From: Annona cherimola
Taxonomy: Eukaryota > Streptophyta > Magnoliopsida > Magnoliales > Annonaceae
Assembly (NCBI GenBank): GCA_030490835.1
Contig: CM059975.1
Location: 5,979,579-6,043,578, forward strand
Reading direction: 5' to 3'
DNA: 64,000 nucleotides
Shown: positions 1-11,592 of the stretch, piece by piece
Numbering within the stretch: the stretch's first letter is position 1
Layout: the number at the start of each line of letters is the position of its first letter
Translations under genes and position numbers: made by a program
Notes under the pieces: generated by a model
Told to the model about the DNA's origin: nothing
Seen by the model: the letters and a program-made list of their open reading frames with translations, nothing else
Database searches by the model: none

Positions 1-3000
1 GTACGTTGAGATTGTTAAAAATATATAAATAACAGAAAATTATAGAAAGGAGGAAAACAGCTTCTGTGCTCATACTTCTGTCCAGAAATGCTCAGGTACA
101 GCTGCATGCAATGGAACGAGGGATGTATTTAAGGAATGGACTCACAAGAGAACTTGGAAGGAAAGGAAAGCAGATAAAGCTAGGAAGAATGCAGATTCAC
201 ATGTACCTCCTGCTCCCAAAGAACCAGAATTAATTTTTTATGGCAGTCATTCTGGAGTTGTTGGACTCAGTAGAAGTGAGTTATATCAAACAGAAGGTTA
301 TGCCAAGGCTTTTGATTCTGGCTATGACAAGGTATGCAGCATAGAAACAAATACCTGTCTTCTTCTGCTTCTAAAATCTCAATCTTGTGCCTTCCTTTTT
401 GAAAAGTAGCCCAAGACTATATGCAGACGTATGTTTGTTTGAGCTTCTAGTTTATATTTGAGTTAAAATGTTGGCTGGTTGCCTTTGCCTTGAACTAATT
501 ATACGTATATAGTGGCGCCTATTGCAAGAGTTGTTGATGAACAATAGTATTGCATATTTGCATCCTTTGCATTCTTCAAGCCCTTTCTGATGTGGGTATT
601 GAACTTTCCTTCCTGATCTTATTGCATCTTCAGGTTGAGTGTATGAATAGTCAATCCACCATCCAAAGTCATGTCTGCTTTGATGGATGGAAAAAAGTGA
701 AAATTCACCGGTTGTAGATACTGAGACAATGTAACTGGCACTTTTTATTCCAGTCAACTGAATGATTCTGAATCTTAAGTCATCAGAAACTCAGTATCTG
801 ATATGAGGTTTTAACAGGTGGACCATCTTTGCTGTAGTTTTTCCTGTAACAGGTTGCTTTGTACTCAGTGGGTTCCATAACCAGCTGTATTTTTCTTTCT
901 ATGTGATAGTGTCAGTATCTCAGTTAATCAGACAAGTAGAAGTTTCTTCTGAGATGGTATGATAGATGACCTGTGTACTTGGCTTGATTCCTTGTTTAAT
1001 TTGATGGATGGAAAAAAGTGAAAAATCACTGGTTGTAGATACTGAGACAATGTGACTGGCATTTTTATTCCAGTCAAATGAATGATTCTCAATCTTAAGT
1101 CATCAGAAACTCAGTATCTGATGCGAGATTTAAACAGGTGGACCATCTTTGCTATAGTTTTTCCTGTAACAGGTTGCTTTGTACTCAGTGGGTTCCATAA
1201 CCAGCTGTATTTTCTTTCTACACAATAGTGTCAGTATCTCCGTTAATCATACAAGTGGAAGGGGGTGTTTGGCAAACCTTAAAACTTTTCAATCTAAAAC
1301 TTTTCACAACTGTCCTATTTTTTAATCATTTTTTTACATATTTATACACGACCCTACTTTTCAATCATTTATATACAACTATTTATACAGTTAACCTATC
1401 TATTTTAACTTTATTCTTTCTTCCTCATTATTACTCTTAATATATCACATTATTTTCTACCAATTCAAAAACTTTTACATCAAAAACTTTTCATTAAAAG
1501 TTTTATCACTTCTCGAACACACACGAAGTTTCTTCTGAGATGGAATGATAGATGACCTATGTACTTGGCTTGGTTCCTTGCTTAATTTGGTATATTTTTA
1601 TTGCTAATTTGAATTTTTCATATTGGTTGACCTTCAATCAGGTCCTTGTTGATGCAGAATGCACTCATGATGGATCATTTAAACATGTTCAGAAGTTTGA
1701 GCATTGGGGCTGGGAAACCTTTCAACGCCGTGTGTTGGATGCTCAAAGGACGGACACGTTAACTAAACTCCAGGCAACTATGTCATCTTCTTTTGTCTTT
1801 AATGTGCTTGTTTGATTTTGATATCTTGTATATTTTTGAAGGGATTTTATTTCTGCATCTTGAGCCAGAGATAGAAATATCTTGTTTTGTTTTTGCCATT
1901 TGGTGTGAAATCTCAGTTGTCTAAAAATTGATAAGAGCCTTTTTCATCAAAAAAATTATAAGAGCCAGCGAAATATTTTTCTTTCCTTTTTAATGCTTGT
2001 TTTGTTTTTCCTGTCATGGTAAACTTGTTTGAAACGAACATATGCACTTCAAAATTGATGAACATCAAGGTATGTTTTTTTTATTATTGATATGGCTCTG
2101 GTTCATTCCAATTGAAGTTTCCTCGGTTTTGTTGGGTGAAATATCATCACTGCAATCTGTAATCATTCATTATGCTGGGACATGCTGACTCCTCCCATGT
2201 GAATGCACTCCATGAAATTGTTAACATGGTTATGAAGTCACCCCCGGTCTGCTATCACAGAAGGGGACACCGCAAATGTTATTTAGTGGGCTTTTCTGGT
2301 GAATTTTTTTGTGATTTTATTATTCCCAATTCATTGTGATTAAATTATGTCAAATGTAGAAACACAATTATGCGCATCTCCACATACTCTTTGGAGTAAA
2401 CAATGCAACATTGAATGGGGTCCTTTTCATTGTCTCCTTTTCTTGTCCAATGCAGCTTCAGCTTCTAACAAACGGTTTTAGGCTAATAAAACTGCGAGGC
2501 TCACTCATCTACAGTACTTGCAGGTTAGTTATAGTTCTTTCTTTGAATAGTTTTTTCTTGTTGGCTTGTAAAGGTAATTGTCATACTTATTTCATGATGG
2601 ATATGTTAACTGATCCTGCTTCTTGCTGGCATGAATTGAGCATCTTGGATGCCATAAGACACCAGGAGAATACAAGAGATTGGTCTTGTCATCTGCGATG
2701 GCCTTTTTATTATCAACAACCCTCGTGTAGCAACTACCAGTACCATTGGTATCTTGCTTTTTTAGCTGTGAACAATGATCCGTTTGCACATGAAGCTGTG
2801 AGTGTTGAATGAGAAGTCATTATTTTGAAGTAATGTGGAGGCAAAGACATTCAAGCGGTTATTGGTTCCAACCTTTTTCCATTCAACTTAACCAAATTCC
2901 ATCCTATCCATTTCAAGTGATTGACTTTATAATGGTTAAGGCTTGATATGTAGGAATGGCTTGTGTGACCTATGAGATAGGTTATGATAAGAAAGGATGA

Positions 3001-3712
3001 GCTTGTAGATTTTTAACAGGAAAACAATTTTCGTTTTTAGCTTCTGACATTCCCTTGTATTCTTGCACAGTTTAACAATAGCCCAAAACGAAGGTGTAAT
3101 TGAGCAGTTTCTGTCTACAAATCCTTCCGCTGGTATGGTTTCTTCTAACTTTAGGTGATTTTGAACACTTTTTAAAATTATAATAATAATTAATTAATTA
3201 TCTTGCACAAGTTTCGTGCAAATGAAAATGAAAGGAAGGTGCAACTAATACCTAGAATTTTGGATGAAATGGTTATTCTATAGAATCAATTCTTTGTATC
3301 CTTCTTGGTTGATTTTGCGCAAAGATTTTCAAGAAAGTTATTAGTGCATTCTATATCACCAACTGCGAAACTGTGGTTAGTGTAATGCCAGTTTAGTGCC
3401 TAAAAATGGAAAAAAAAAGAAACTTATATGACTCCAATCTCATCTGTCGTCTTCACCTTCGAATGATAATTGATAAGCAAATGTTGATTCAGCTTTGAAC
3501 ATGGATCACTTTTTTGAAAATTATTTTATACTCTGTGAGATACGCTCACTAATAAAATGCATTGTCCTTACGTTGTAGAGCTGCAGGAGATCACTGAAGC
3601 AAAAAACTGGCCTTGTCGGAGTGGGCGGATTCCGAAGACCTTGCGATTTGATCCTCTAGCATCCCAAACGAGTGGTCTTTTTATTGCAAAATTCACGAAA
3701 CTGCCGAGTTAA
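1..3712 (+). CDS. NOL1/NOP2/sun-family RNA (cytosine-C5) methyltransferase, 3' part
   Basis: SAM-dependent enzyme expected to methylate cytosine C5 in rRNA or tRNA; the substrate is not decidable here. Exons read by eye: from the left edge (acceptor at about 86, or slightly earlier) to 331; 1642-1773; 2456-2523; 3071-3132; 3579-3712 with stop TAA. Phases join without a break. The motif IV region reads VLVDAECTHDG, with the motif-IV cysteine in a variant of the usual PCSG block. The motif VI region reads GSLIYSTCS across the 2523/3071 junction, giving the catalytic TC cysteine. The end, GLFIAKFTKLPS, fits the C-terminal strand of the family. The SAM-binding N-terminal half lies outside the window. 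The third intron boundary (after 1773) uses GC instead of GT as donor. Intron 332-1641 holds a tandem duplication and a MITE. I cannot assign the subfamily (NSUN/RCMT class). Confidence 0.8.
681..1589 (+). repeat. 321-bp tandem duplication in methyltransferase intron
   Basis: Copy 1 is 681-1001 and copy 2 is 1002-1589. Copy 2 is longer by exactly 267 bp because it carries a 264-bp inserted element (1261-1524) plus a 3-bp target duplication; without the insert it is 321 bp like copy 1. The copies differ by scattered substitutions, so the duplication is not very recent. It lies wholly inside an intron. Confidence 0.9.
1261..1524. mobile_element. MITE, GGGTGTGTTTGG family, with empty site next door
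   Basis: It begins GGGGGTGTTTGG and ends CGAACACACAC, an imperfect terminal inverted repeat, and is flanked by GAA (1258-1260 and 1525-1527). The unoccupied sister copy near 930-945 shows a single GAA at the same place, so the borders and the 3-bp target duplication are known directly. The interior is pyrimidine/AT-rich with no coding capacity. The 3-bp duplication and GG-start termini point to a PIF/Harbinger (Tourist-like) non-autonomous element, though GAA is not the TWA target usual for that group. Confidence 0.8.
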
Positions 3713-3834
3713 ACTAACCGACTTTTTCTTTGTCAAACTAGCACATGCTGCCAAAATCTTACCCTATTTGTGAGCATTTGGGAGTTGGAAACATCGCTAT
3801 AGAGATTCGTAGTTTGTGGGGCTTGGCCACCGGG

Positions 3835-4068
3835 AGTTTTTGTGTACATTTCTTTGATAATTCCGTGATCTCTTCAGAAATCAAAAAGATCCCTGACCAA
3901 GTAAATGTTAAAGCTTATTTCAAGATGGAGCTTCGAAATTTGTCAAAACAGAGTTTTTGTGTACATTTCTTTGATAATTCCGTGATCTCTTCGGAAATCA
4001 ACAAGATCCATGACCAAGGAAACGCTGAAGCTTATTTCAAGATGGAGCTTCTAAATTTGTCAAAACGC
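3835..4068 (+). repeat. Two in-frame 117-bp tandem repeats
   Basis: Copies at 3835-3951 and 3952-4068 are about 90% identical. The period is 39 codons, and both copies are open in one frame inside an ORF at 3745-4146 (133 aa). The region starts 120 bp after the methyltransferase stop, so it may simply be 3' UTR. I recognise no protein family in it; the in-frame period is the only hint of coding use. Confidence 0.6.
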
Positions 4069-4341
4069 GAGAGGATTTTTATCAGAAAAACGATTAATTC
4101 CAAATATGACCACGGCTTATACACCTATTTAAAAAGAAACACTTGAAGAAAATGCAAGAAAAGAGTCATGTTTATTTCGGATTGGTCCCAAAAAATTCTA
4201 TAAAAATATTAATCTACATGTATTTAATTTACAAATTAAATTTTATCATTTTTAAAGTTGTGTATATTTTTTGTTTTTTGATTGGTTGTATGTAGTATTA
4301 TTTTTCGTCTTTATATTACAATCAAACTCACAAGAGTCAAT

Positions 4342-5040
4342 TAGGGGTGGGAATTAGGGCGAGCTAAACTAAGTTAGGGTTTGTCCAACTCTGATTTTAC
4401 TTTTTTAAAAATTCTATTTGACTTTATTTTTATATTGTTGAGATAAGGCTAGTTTAACTCTCACTTTTTTTCAATAAATTTAAGGACAAATTTCATATTA
4501 GTATCGAATCAAATTCAGGAGAGTTGGTTGGGTAAAAAATATGCATCAAATAAGTTGATTTAAAGAATTTATATATATCTATCAGATATAAAAATATATT
4601 TATGCAAAATTTAAATGTTGTCTGCTTTAATTTTTTACTAATTAATAAAAAACACATTATTACTAAAATAAAACATGAGTAAATATAGTGTAACTTTAAT
4701 CAAATAGATTAATATACAATTACGCATAATAGTTATATATGTGCAAATATTTTTATTGACTCTTATATTTTTTTGATAAATTAATCCTTATATTGTTGAT
4801 ATAGTTAATTGTGAAAAATATGAGAATTTTGAAAGAAAATAATAATAAATTTTAAATATATGCTTATAATTTTTAATAAATGAATACATGCAAGGCGGGT
4901 CAGGATTCTTTGAGTGGGGGCATAGTCAACTCACCATAACCATATTTTTGAATTAGGTTAAAAATTTTGATTCAGTTCCATATAAAGGAAAAAAAAAAGG
5001 TTAGTTTTATCCTGTTAAAAATGAGTTAGGTCAAGGGTGA
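4342..5040. mobile_element. Possible degraded hAT-like element, left end only
   Basis: TAGGGGTGGGAATTAGGGC at 4342 resembles the left terminus of the well-defined element at 58389-58934. GGGTCA/GGCGGG-type motifs recur at about 4890-5040, but a matching right terminus is not visible, so the right border is a guess. The interior is AT-rich and non-coding. Confidence 0.35.
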
Positions 5041-5094
5041 AACGTCGAACTGTCCTGTTCCAATTTTCTTTCCCAGCTTTTACTTACTCCCGAG

Positions 5095-5647
5095 TAGGGG
5101 TGTTAATGGTCATGGTCAACCCGTTAACCCGCTCGTTCAACCCGTTAATAAATGGGTTTTGGTTGAGATTTTTGAATAAATAGGTTATGATCTGCCAACC
5201 CGTTCAACCATTTAATTAAATAAACGGATTAGGGTTGAGGCTTCGCAACCCGTCAACCCGTCCAACCCGTTTATTTAACTCGTTCAAACCCGTATAACTC
5301 ATTTAATATAATATATTTATAATATATATAATATTTATAACAGGAATTGACATTAAAGAGATGACTTGAGATTGGCGCTGATGTTTTCAAGCTAAAATAA
5401 ATTAAATTCAGGTATGTTAGCTTCGAATTATTTAATTTATTTAAATTTACAGATTCTATTGAAGATTTTTAACATGAAAATTAGTAACAAACACAACCCG
5501 TTAACCCGTTTATTAAATGGGTTGTAAATAGGTTAGGAATGAAGTTTTTTAAATGGGTTAATAAACGGATTAGGGTTAAGATATATTAAATGGGTTAGGA
5601 TTAGGATTAGGCTCCAACCCGTTCAACCCGATCCGTTAACACCCCTG
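5095..5647. mobile_element. Non-autonomous hAT element with 8-bp target duplication
   Basis: Termini are TAGGGGTGTTAATGG (left) and the complement of CAGGGGTGTTAACGG (right), a 15-bp inverted repeat with two differences. It is flanked by a perfect 8-bp direct repeat CTCCCGAG (5087-5094, 5648-5655). 8-bp duplications and YAGGG termini are typical of the hAT superfamily. Subterminal regions are dense in AACCCGTT/AACGGGTT motifs on both strands, as expected of transposase-binding repeats. There is no transposase ORF. Confidence 0.85.
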
Positions 5648-5655
5648 CTCCCGAG

Positions 5656-6531
5656 ACAATAAGCTCTTAGCTATTCAATGGAGAAAACAGGTTTGAATAC
5701 ACGAACTTGCCATACTAGTCGTTGTCGTTGTCGTTGTCATTGTCGTTGTGACCAGTGGAGCAAAGCCTCCTTAGCATATTTTTTTTATTTTTAAATATGA
5801 GTATTTTAATCATTTTAAACGTTTGAAAATGGATATCTTTATATTTGAAAATCCAAAAATATATATTTAAAATTAATCATTTTAAACGTTTGAAAATGGC
5901 TAAGATACTTTTATATTTTAAAAATCTAAATATAGATACATATATTTAAAATTAGTAATTTTTAGTTTATAAATTAAATATTTAGATTAACAGCTTTAGA
6001 AAAAAATATATCTGGAAAATTTGTTTTTGGCCCTATTGCCAATGGCCTTATTAACGATGGAGCCACCTAGGTAAACATTCCTAGAGGAGGGGGGGGGGGG
6101 GTGGGGGGGGGGGGGGGGGGGGGGAGGGCGCGGTGGTGTTTTGGAAATGTGTACTTGGTAGGATTTTGAGATGACGTGTTAAATCAATAAATAAATAATT
6201 TAAAAATCGTATAATTGATATGAAATGATGCGAGTAAAGTTGAAAAAAATAAGATAATACAAGTAAAATTAGAAAAATAAAGTTATTAAATTGTTAAAGC
6301 ACTTATTGAAGAACATGTAAGAAAAAGAAAGGAATATGAAAAACAATGGAATGTGATTACCAAACATGTCTTAAAACTGAAAGTTGTTGAGTCCACAGGT
6401 TAGATAAGTGTGAAAGAAAATATTTTTTTGAAAAGTGTAAGAGAAATAGGAAAGTATAAGAGAAAATATTTTTAAACAGTATAAAAGTAATTTTATATGA
6501 GAAAGATAAAATAAAAATAAGATTTACACCT
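5656..6531. repeat. AT-rich spacer with GTCGTT array and interrupted poly-G tract
   Basis: No gene seen. It contains a short GTCGTT hexamer array (about 5718-5750), two imperfect direct repeats with the core TTTTAAACGTTTGAAAATGG (about 5810 and 5880), and a poly-G tract of 13 G, one T and 22 G at 6089-6124. Confidence 0.6.
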
Positions 6532-6772
6532 GTAAGCGTTTGGTAACAAAGAAAAAAAAAGGTCTTTTGTCAAAAGTTTTTCCCCTTATTTATGTCTTAT
6601 TTAATACATTTTTATCAATATCTTATTTTTTTAACTGTTTTTCATATCTTTTCATGTAATTATATTATATATTTTAACTTTATTCTTTATTATTATTTCT
6701 ATTATATCAAATCACTCAGCCTTTTTTCAAAAACTTTTTTTTTCATTTTTTTCCCCGCAAATGCCAAACGAG
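6532..6772. mobile_element. MITE, GGGTGTGTTTGG family, diverged copy
   Basis: It starts near GTAAGCGTTTGG and ends near CCAAACGAGG, with the same pyrimidine-rich interior as the other copies. Ends are degenerate and no target duplication is clear. Confidence 0.5.
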
Positions 6773-7093
6773 GATATAATACGTAAAATTTTGGCAAACT
6801 TAGGCGCCATGACAAACTTGTGCAGTTGTGTACTTGATGTAACGGACAACCCACCCACAAGGGCACCCCACGGCCGCAGCCAATGCAAAATAATGCGGTT
6901 TTTTAGGTGGGTTGGTGACTTTTTACCGCATTTCTCATAACCATTACTTCCACGCGGCAACACCAAACGTTACGTGGTTGATTTTCAAGTCCTAATGAGT
7001 GCAGTCGCGTCAGCGAGATCAGCGTTAACTTGCGTCGCAATTCTTAAACCCTTCCGTTTCTAAGTAACCGGATTGTACGGAAGTATTTTTATA

Positions 7094-7376
7094 CAGGGTG
7101 TGTTTGGTAATGTACAGAAAATATCAAGTTAAAATTTTTTAATCTAAAATTTTTCACTCTCCACAACTATCATATTTTTCAATTACTTTTTCACATTTTC
7201 CTATACAACTACCCTACTTTTCAATCATTTCTACACAACTACCCACACAATTAACCTATTTATTTTAACTTTATCTTCTTTACTCCTCATCATTACCTTT
7301 ATCATATCACATCATTTGACAACTTTTATTTTCCAAAATTATTCATCAAAAGTTTTATCAATTCCCAAACACACTC
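7094..7376. mobile_element. MITE, GGGTGTGTTTGG family
   Basis: GGGTGTGTTTGG near the left end pairs with CCAAACACACTC at the right end. ATA flanks both sides (7091-7093 and 7377-7379) if two extra bases are counted at the left end. The interior matches the copies at 1261, 34240 and 48803, with TTTTCACTCTCC-type and TATTTTAACTTTAT-type blocks in the same order. Confidence 0.75.
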
Positions 7377-7579
7377 ATAATCTTTTTAAACTTCAAATTT
7401 TTGATACTTATTAAAAATTCAGTTAATTCATTATATTTAGTACTATTTATTTAGTTAAGAGGTCAAATTTCATTCAAATTAAATATGTGTATAAGTCACA
7501 TTTACTAAAAAATAGGTATATTTATGTGTAAATTAAGAAAAATAATTATATTCATTCATATATGTATTAAAATATAATA

Positions 7580-8245
7580 ATAATATATAGGATCACTTAT
7601 CTACCTAAAAATGATATTTTAGACCATTTAAATCTTGAAAATTCAACTTAAAAATTGATATTTAATATTAAACTATTTTATTACATTGATTTTTCACATT
7701 TATAAACGAGGTCATGCATAATAATGCTAGACAATGAAAAGGTTTCCAATATACTATCAATCATGTTAAATATAATAGATAAAATAGCTTTTTTTCAATC
7801 ATCAAAATATATGAAATGGAAGTGATTTATGAATGAGAGGGGTATCATAGAAGCGTAGCCAAATAAATAATTTTCTGCACTCTCTAAATTAGCTTAAATA
7901 ATTTTTTAAAAATATTTGTTGTCCTTTCTATACAAGCTATCTTCCATGAAACTTCTTTTCTATATAACCTTTTTTATATATACAATCTTTTTTATATTTA
8001 GAATCTTAATAGTTGATGAAAAATTCACTCTATCAATTATATTTAGTATAATCTATATTATCATGTTAATTCTTTTATTTATCTAGTATCATTGTATATA
8101 GGTCAAATCTATAAATGTCTAAATTTGATGTGATAAAATAGTTTAATATTAAAATATTAATTTTAAAATAGTATTTTCAATATATAAACCATCTAAAATA
8201 TTATTTCTATCTAAATAAATGATTGTGTAAAGTATTGATATATTT
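7580..8245. mobile_element. Fold-back element, arms separated by about 400 bp
   Basis: The left arm (about 7590-7705) and right arm (about 8112-8232) are reverse complements with drift; each contains ATTAAACTATTTTATTACAT or its complement. The arm sequence resembles the fold-back element at 12893-13447, so this looks like an older member with extra DNA between the arms. Borders are approximate. Confidence 0.5.
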
Positions 8246-9753
8246 TAATACATGTGCAAAACTGCAAATGAATTTAAATGTTTTTCATATTTTTAAACAT
8301 AAATATATATTTTCGAGTGCCCATGAACAAACTTGATTTGAATGATACTTAGTTTCTTAACTAATTAAGTGATGTTGAATACAATGAGTGCATCACGTTT
8401 TCAATAATCAAAATCTTAAAATTACATGATTCTACTTTTATATAGTCTGACTACATAAAAATGAAGCCCACGAAAGTTATCTCACAGTTGATTATTATAA
8501 AGGGTAAAAAATACATTAAGCAAATGTAGATATAAAAACTGAAAATAATGAATACCGAAAACGATAAAAATCTGTTATATTCCTCATTCCTAAATGAGTC
8601 ATAGCTGAACCATTTAATTTTAGCATGGAGATACCATACACTACCTTTTTTTTTTTCTTTTTACAAATGTGTGGGCTTCATTTGAATCTTGCCTTACATA
8701 AAACTTGTCGATTTTTAATATGTTTGGTATTTTATTTTTGTTAATTAATAATTTAGTAATTTCAAAATAAATTTAAAATTTACTAAATTTCACAAGAGGC
8801 AAGATCTAAATTAATAATTTATTAATTTCAAAATAAATTTTCAAATTGCTAAATTTTGACATGAGGCACATAACTAAACCATCTTTTTCAAAAAAAATTT
8901 GTCGATTTCGTAACGATATAAGGAGAATTTTTGAAAAAGTAAGATAGTAATATTATGATATGATAAAGAAAATGATTAATTAAGAGTGAAGGATAAAAAT
9001 AAAATAGATATATTGGCTATATAAAAAAGATATAAAAATATTATAATATAAAGATAATATTAAAAGATAGCATAGTTCAGTATTTAAGATTTCGCATCAT
9101 ATTAAAAAAGCGACAAAAGGGAAAAGGAGAAGGAGAATTTGTTTGTCCCTTCTTATTATCAAATGGTTCTTTAGCAAAAGAAAGAATACAAGTGATACCA
9201 TACAAACGCCTGAAATTGGCCATTTATCGGAAACTGCAAAAAATTATTTATTTTTTTAAATTTTTTTATACCTATGTGGGTTCCACCTTGATCATTTTTT
9301 AAATTTGTTTCATATTTCATTTCGTTTTTTGAAAAGAAAAGATAGAGATGCATATGTCGACGCATGAGTCCATACAAATTTTATTTACGAAATCAAAATA
9401 AAATGCAAATAAATTCAAAAATTGTCCAATTTCACGTGCTCTGCTTGAGGCCTGCGTACGTATGCCTACAAATTTTTTAATAAATTTTTTTTTGGGACCA
9501 CCTCGTATTGCGGCCCAGTGGCCGTAGAGGGGAAAAAATTGAAAAAATAATAGAATTTTTTATAAAAAATAAAAAGTACTGGAATATAGAGAATTATAAT
9601 AAATATGATTTACTTTTTAGGGTGATGATAAATATTACGGTTCAGTAGTTAATATGTTACATAACATCAAAGGGGTGTAAGAACCGGGACTTTTTTTCCA
9701 TTTAACTAGGTAGCACGAGGAGCCTTACTATCATTCACGTTGACTGTAAACTA
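8246..9753. other. AT-rich intergenic DNA, no gene seen
   Basis: There is no ORF with plant-like codon content and no recognisable RNA gene. One imperfect direct duplication of about 70 bp occurs near 8740-8875 (core TTTCAAAATAAATTT). The rest is simple AT-rich sequence. Confidence 0.6.
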
Positions 9754-10018
9754 ATGGTGTATTTGAAAAGTAATAAAATTATTGGATGAAAGATTTTTAA
9801 AATAAGAGAAAACGATGAATATAATAAGGGTAATGATGAAGAGTAAAAAATATAAAGATAAAATAAACAATTCAGTTGGATAAGTAGTTGTGTATAAATA
9901 ATTAAAAAATAGAATAATTATATAGAAAGATATAAATAAAAAAATAAAAAAATATAATAGTTGTAGAGAATGAAAAATTTTAGGTTAAAAAAGTTTTTTT
10001 GTGTAAATAAACATACCC
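9754..10018. mobile_element. MITE, GGGTGTGTTTGG family, opposite interior orientation
   Basis: It begins GGTGTATTTG and ends AAACATACCC, with a purine-rich interior that is the reverse complement of the 7094 copy. A similar but weaker copy follows at about 10070-10320. No clear target duplication. Confidence 0.6.
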
Positions 10019-10348
10019 TATGTTTAAGTATTTTGGAATTCATAAGTGATATCGATAGTTGATGTGCATGTAGAACGGTGATCGAATTTCAAATATGAAA
10101 GTTTTTTAAATGTGAGAAAATGACATGATATAATAGAGATAATCATAATGATTAAAGAGAATAAAATTAAAATAGATAAGTTAGATGTATATGTAGATGC
10201 GTAGAAATGATTGAAAAATAAGAAAATTGTATAAAAAAGTGAAAAAATAATTAAAAATAAAATAAGTATGAAGAGTAAAAAGTTTTATATTGAAAAGTTT
10301 TGTTAGTTAACAAATACTTTGTAGTAATATTGCTAAACTTACATTCCT

Positions 10349-10598
10349 GGAGATATTTGGAAAATCATAGAATTTTTTCAACTAAAAATTCTTATTTTTT
10401 ATCGTTTTCTTATTTTTTAATCAATTTTTTTATATAATTATCCTACTTTTCAATAGTTTTTACACATTTATATATATAATTAATCTATTTATTTTAACTT
10501 TTTTCTCATCACTCCTTATCATTAACCTTATTATCACATTATTTTCTATCAATTAAAAAAAAAATTACTCCAAAAATTTTATCTCCTACCAAACACCC
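10349..10598. mobile_element. MITE, GGGTGTGTTTGG family
   Basis: The left end GGAGATATTTGG is drifted, and the right end CCAAACACCC is well kept. The interior carries the family's TTATTTTAACTTTTTTCTC-type blocks. Confidence 0.6.
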
Positions 10599-10984
10599 TT
10601 AAAGCTAAAGTGCGGTGTATACTTGAGTTCAGTAATAAATATAAAAAATTTTAAAAAAGAGCAGCGTCTTTTATTCTGTATCATTTTCCACTAGCAACTA
10701 AACTGCAACCCCAAATGGACAACAAGGATCATGTAAAGGGCGTGAAATAGACACGCCAGCGACGATGATGGAAAGGGGGCGAAATAGACGCAGCAGAGGT
10801 CCGGCTGTCCCGGCGGTTCTGGTGGAGATGCCTTCTGCAGCACAGTGTGTTGGTCGATGTCCATTTGGAAAACAGTGTTGATTGGTTCATGCGTGTAAGC
10901 TACGTACATCTTGTCCGACTATCCTTTGTATTCAATATTATTATTTTTACCAGGCGTGATTCTCTTAAGCCGACTTACGCAACT

Positions 10985-11292
10985 AATTTTATACGTCCGG
11001 GTGTACTAAGTTTTGATACACTTAGGTGTAAAATTTCATTTTTAATATATTTTTAATTTTTTTATACAACTGTTAATCTAATTATGTTTAATATATATAT
11101 CAATTTTTACTATTTTGTAGTTTTTTTTAGACTTTTAAAATCAGTGGCATTTTTGTAATTCGAAATTATGAAATATTTATAAAAATTCAAAAATGGTAAA
11201 AGTTAACACACATATTAAATTCACTTATATTAACAGTTGTATAAAAAAAATTTTAAAAATAAAAAATGAGTTTTTACACCAAATAACAACCC
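10985..11292. mobile_element. Fold-back MITE, CCGGGTGYA family
   Basis: The left arm starts TCCGGGTGTAC. About 120 bp (including TATACAACTGTTAATCTAA) is repeated inverted at about 11170-11290 (TTAACAGTTGTATA). The same family occurs at 23097-23450 and as single-arm fragments near 14857 and 61846. Confidence 0.6.
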
Positions 11293-11592
11293 GACTTAAG
11301 TTAATGACTACTTATTATTGACATCTCCTTCCTGGAATGTATACTATCGACTTTGATAACCAAGAGGCCTTAAACGACTCTCTCTTCATTACATATGTGA
11401 TGATTTTTTTTTAATAGTGTTATAGAGTCTAAAGCCTTGGACCTAGCTATTACAAAGCTTCAAACTTTGCACACAGGGAATTCATGCTTGGATGTCCTAC
11501 AACTAGGCTAAACTATGGTGGCATGTGTGATAGATTTGATAGCTTTTATGATTTTATGGAAAAAGAGGAAAATAACATCAAAGAATTTTATT

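Noticed and set aside
452..2812. ORFs at 452-757 (-), 2411-2812 (+) and 2592-2789 (-) as separate genes
   Set aside because: They are intron sequence or exon-plus-intron read-through of the methyltransferase gene.
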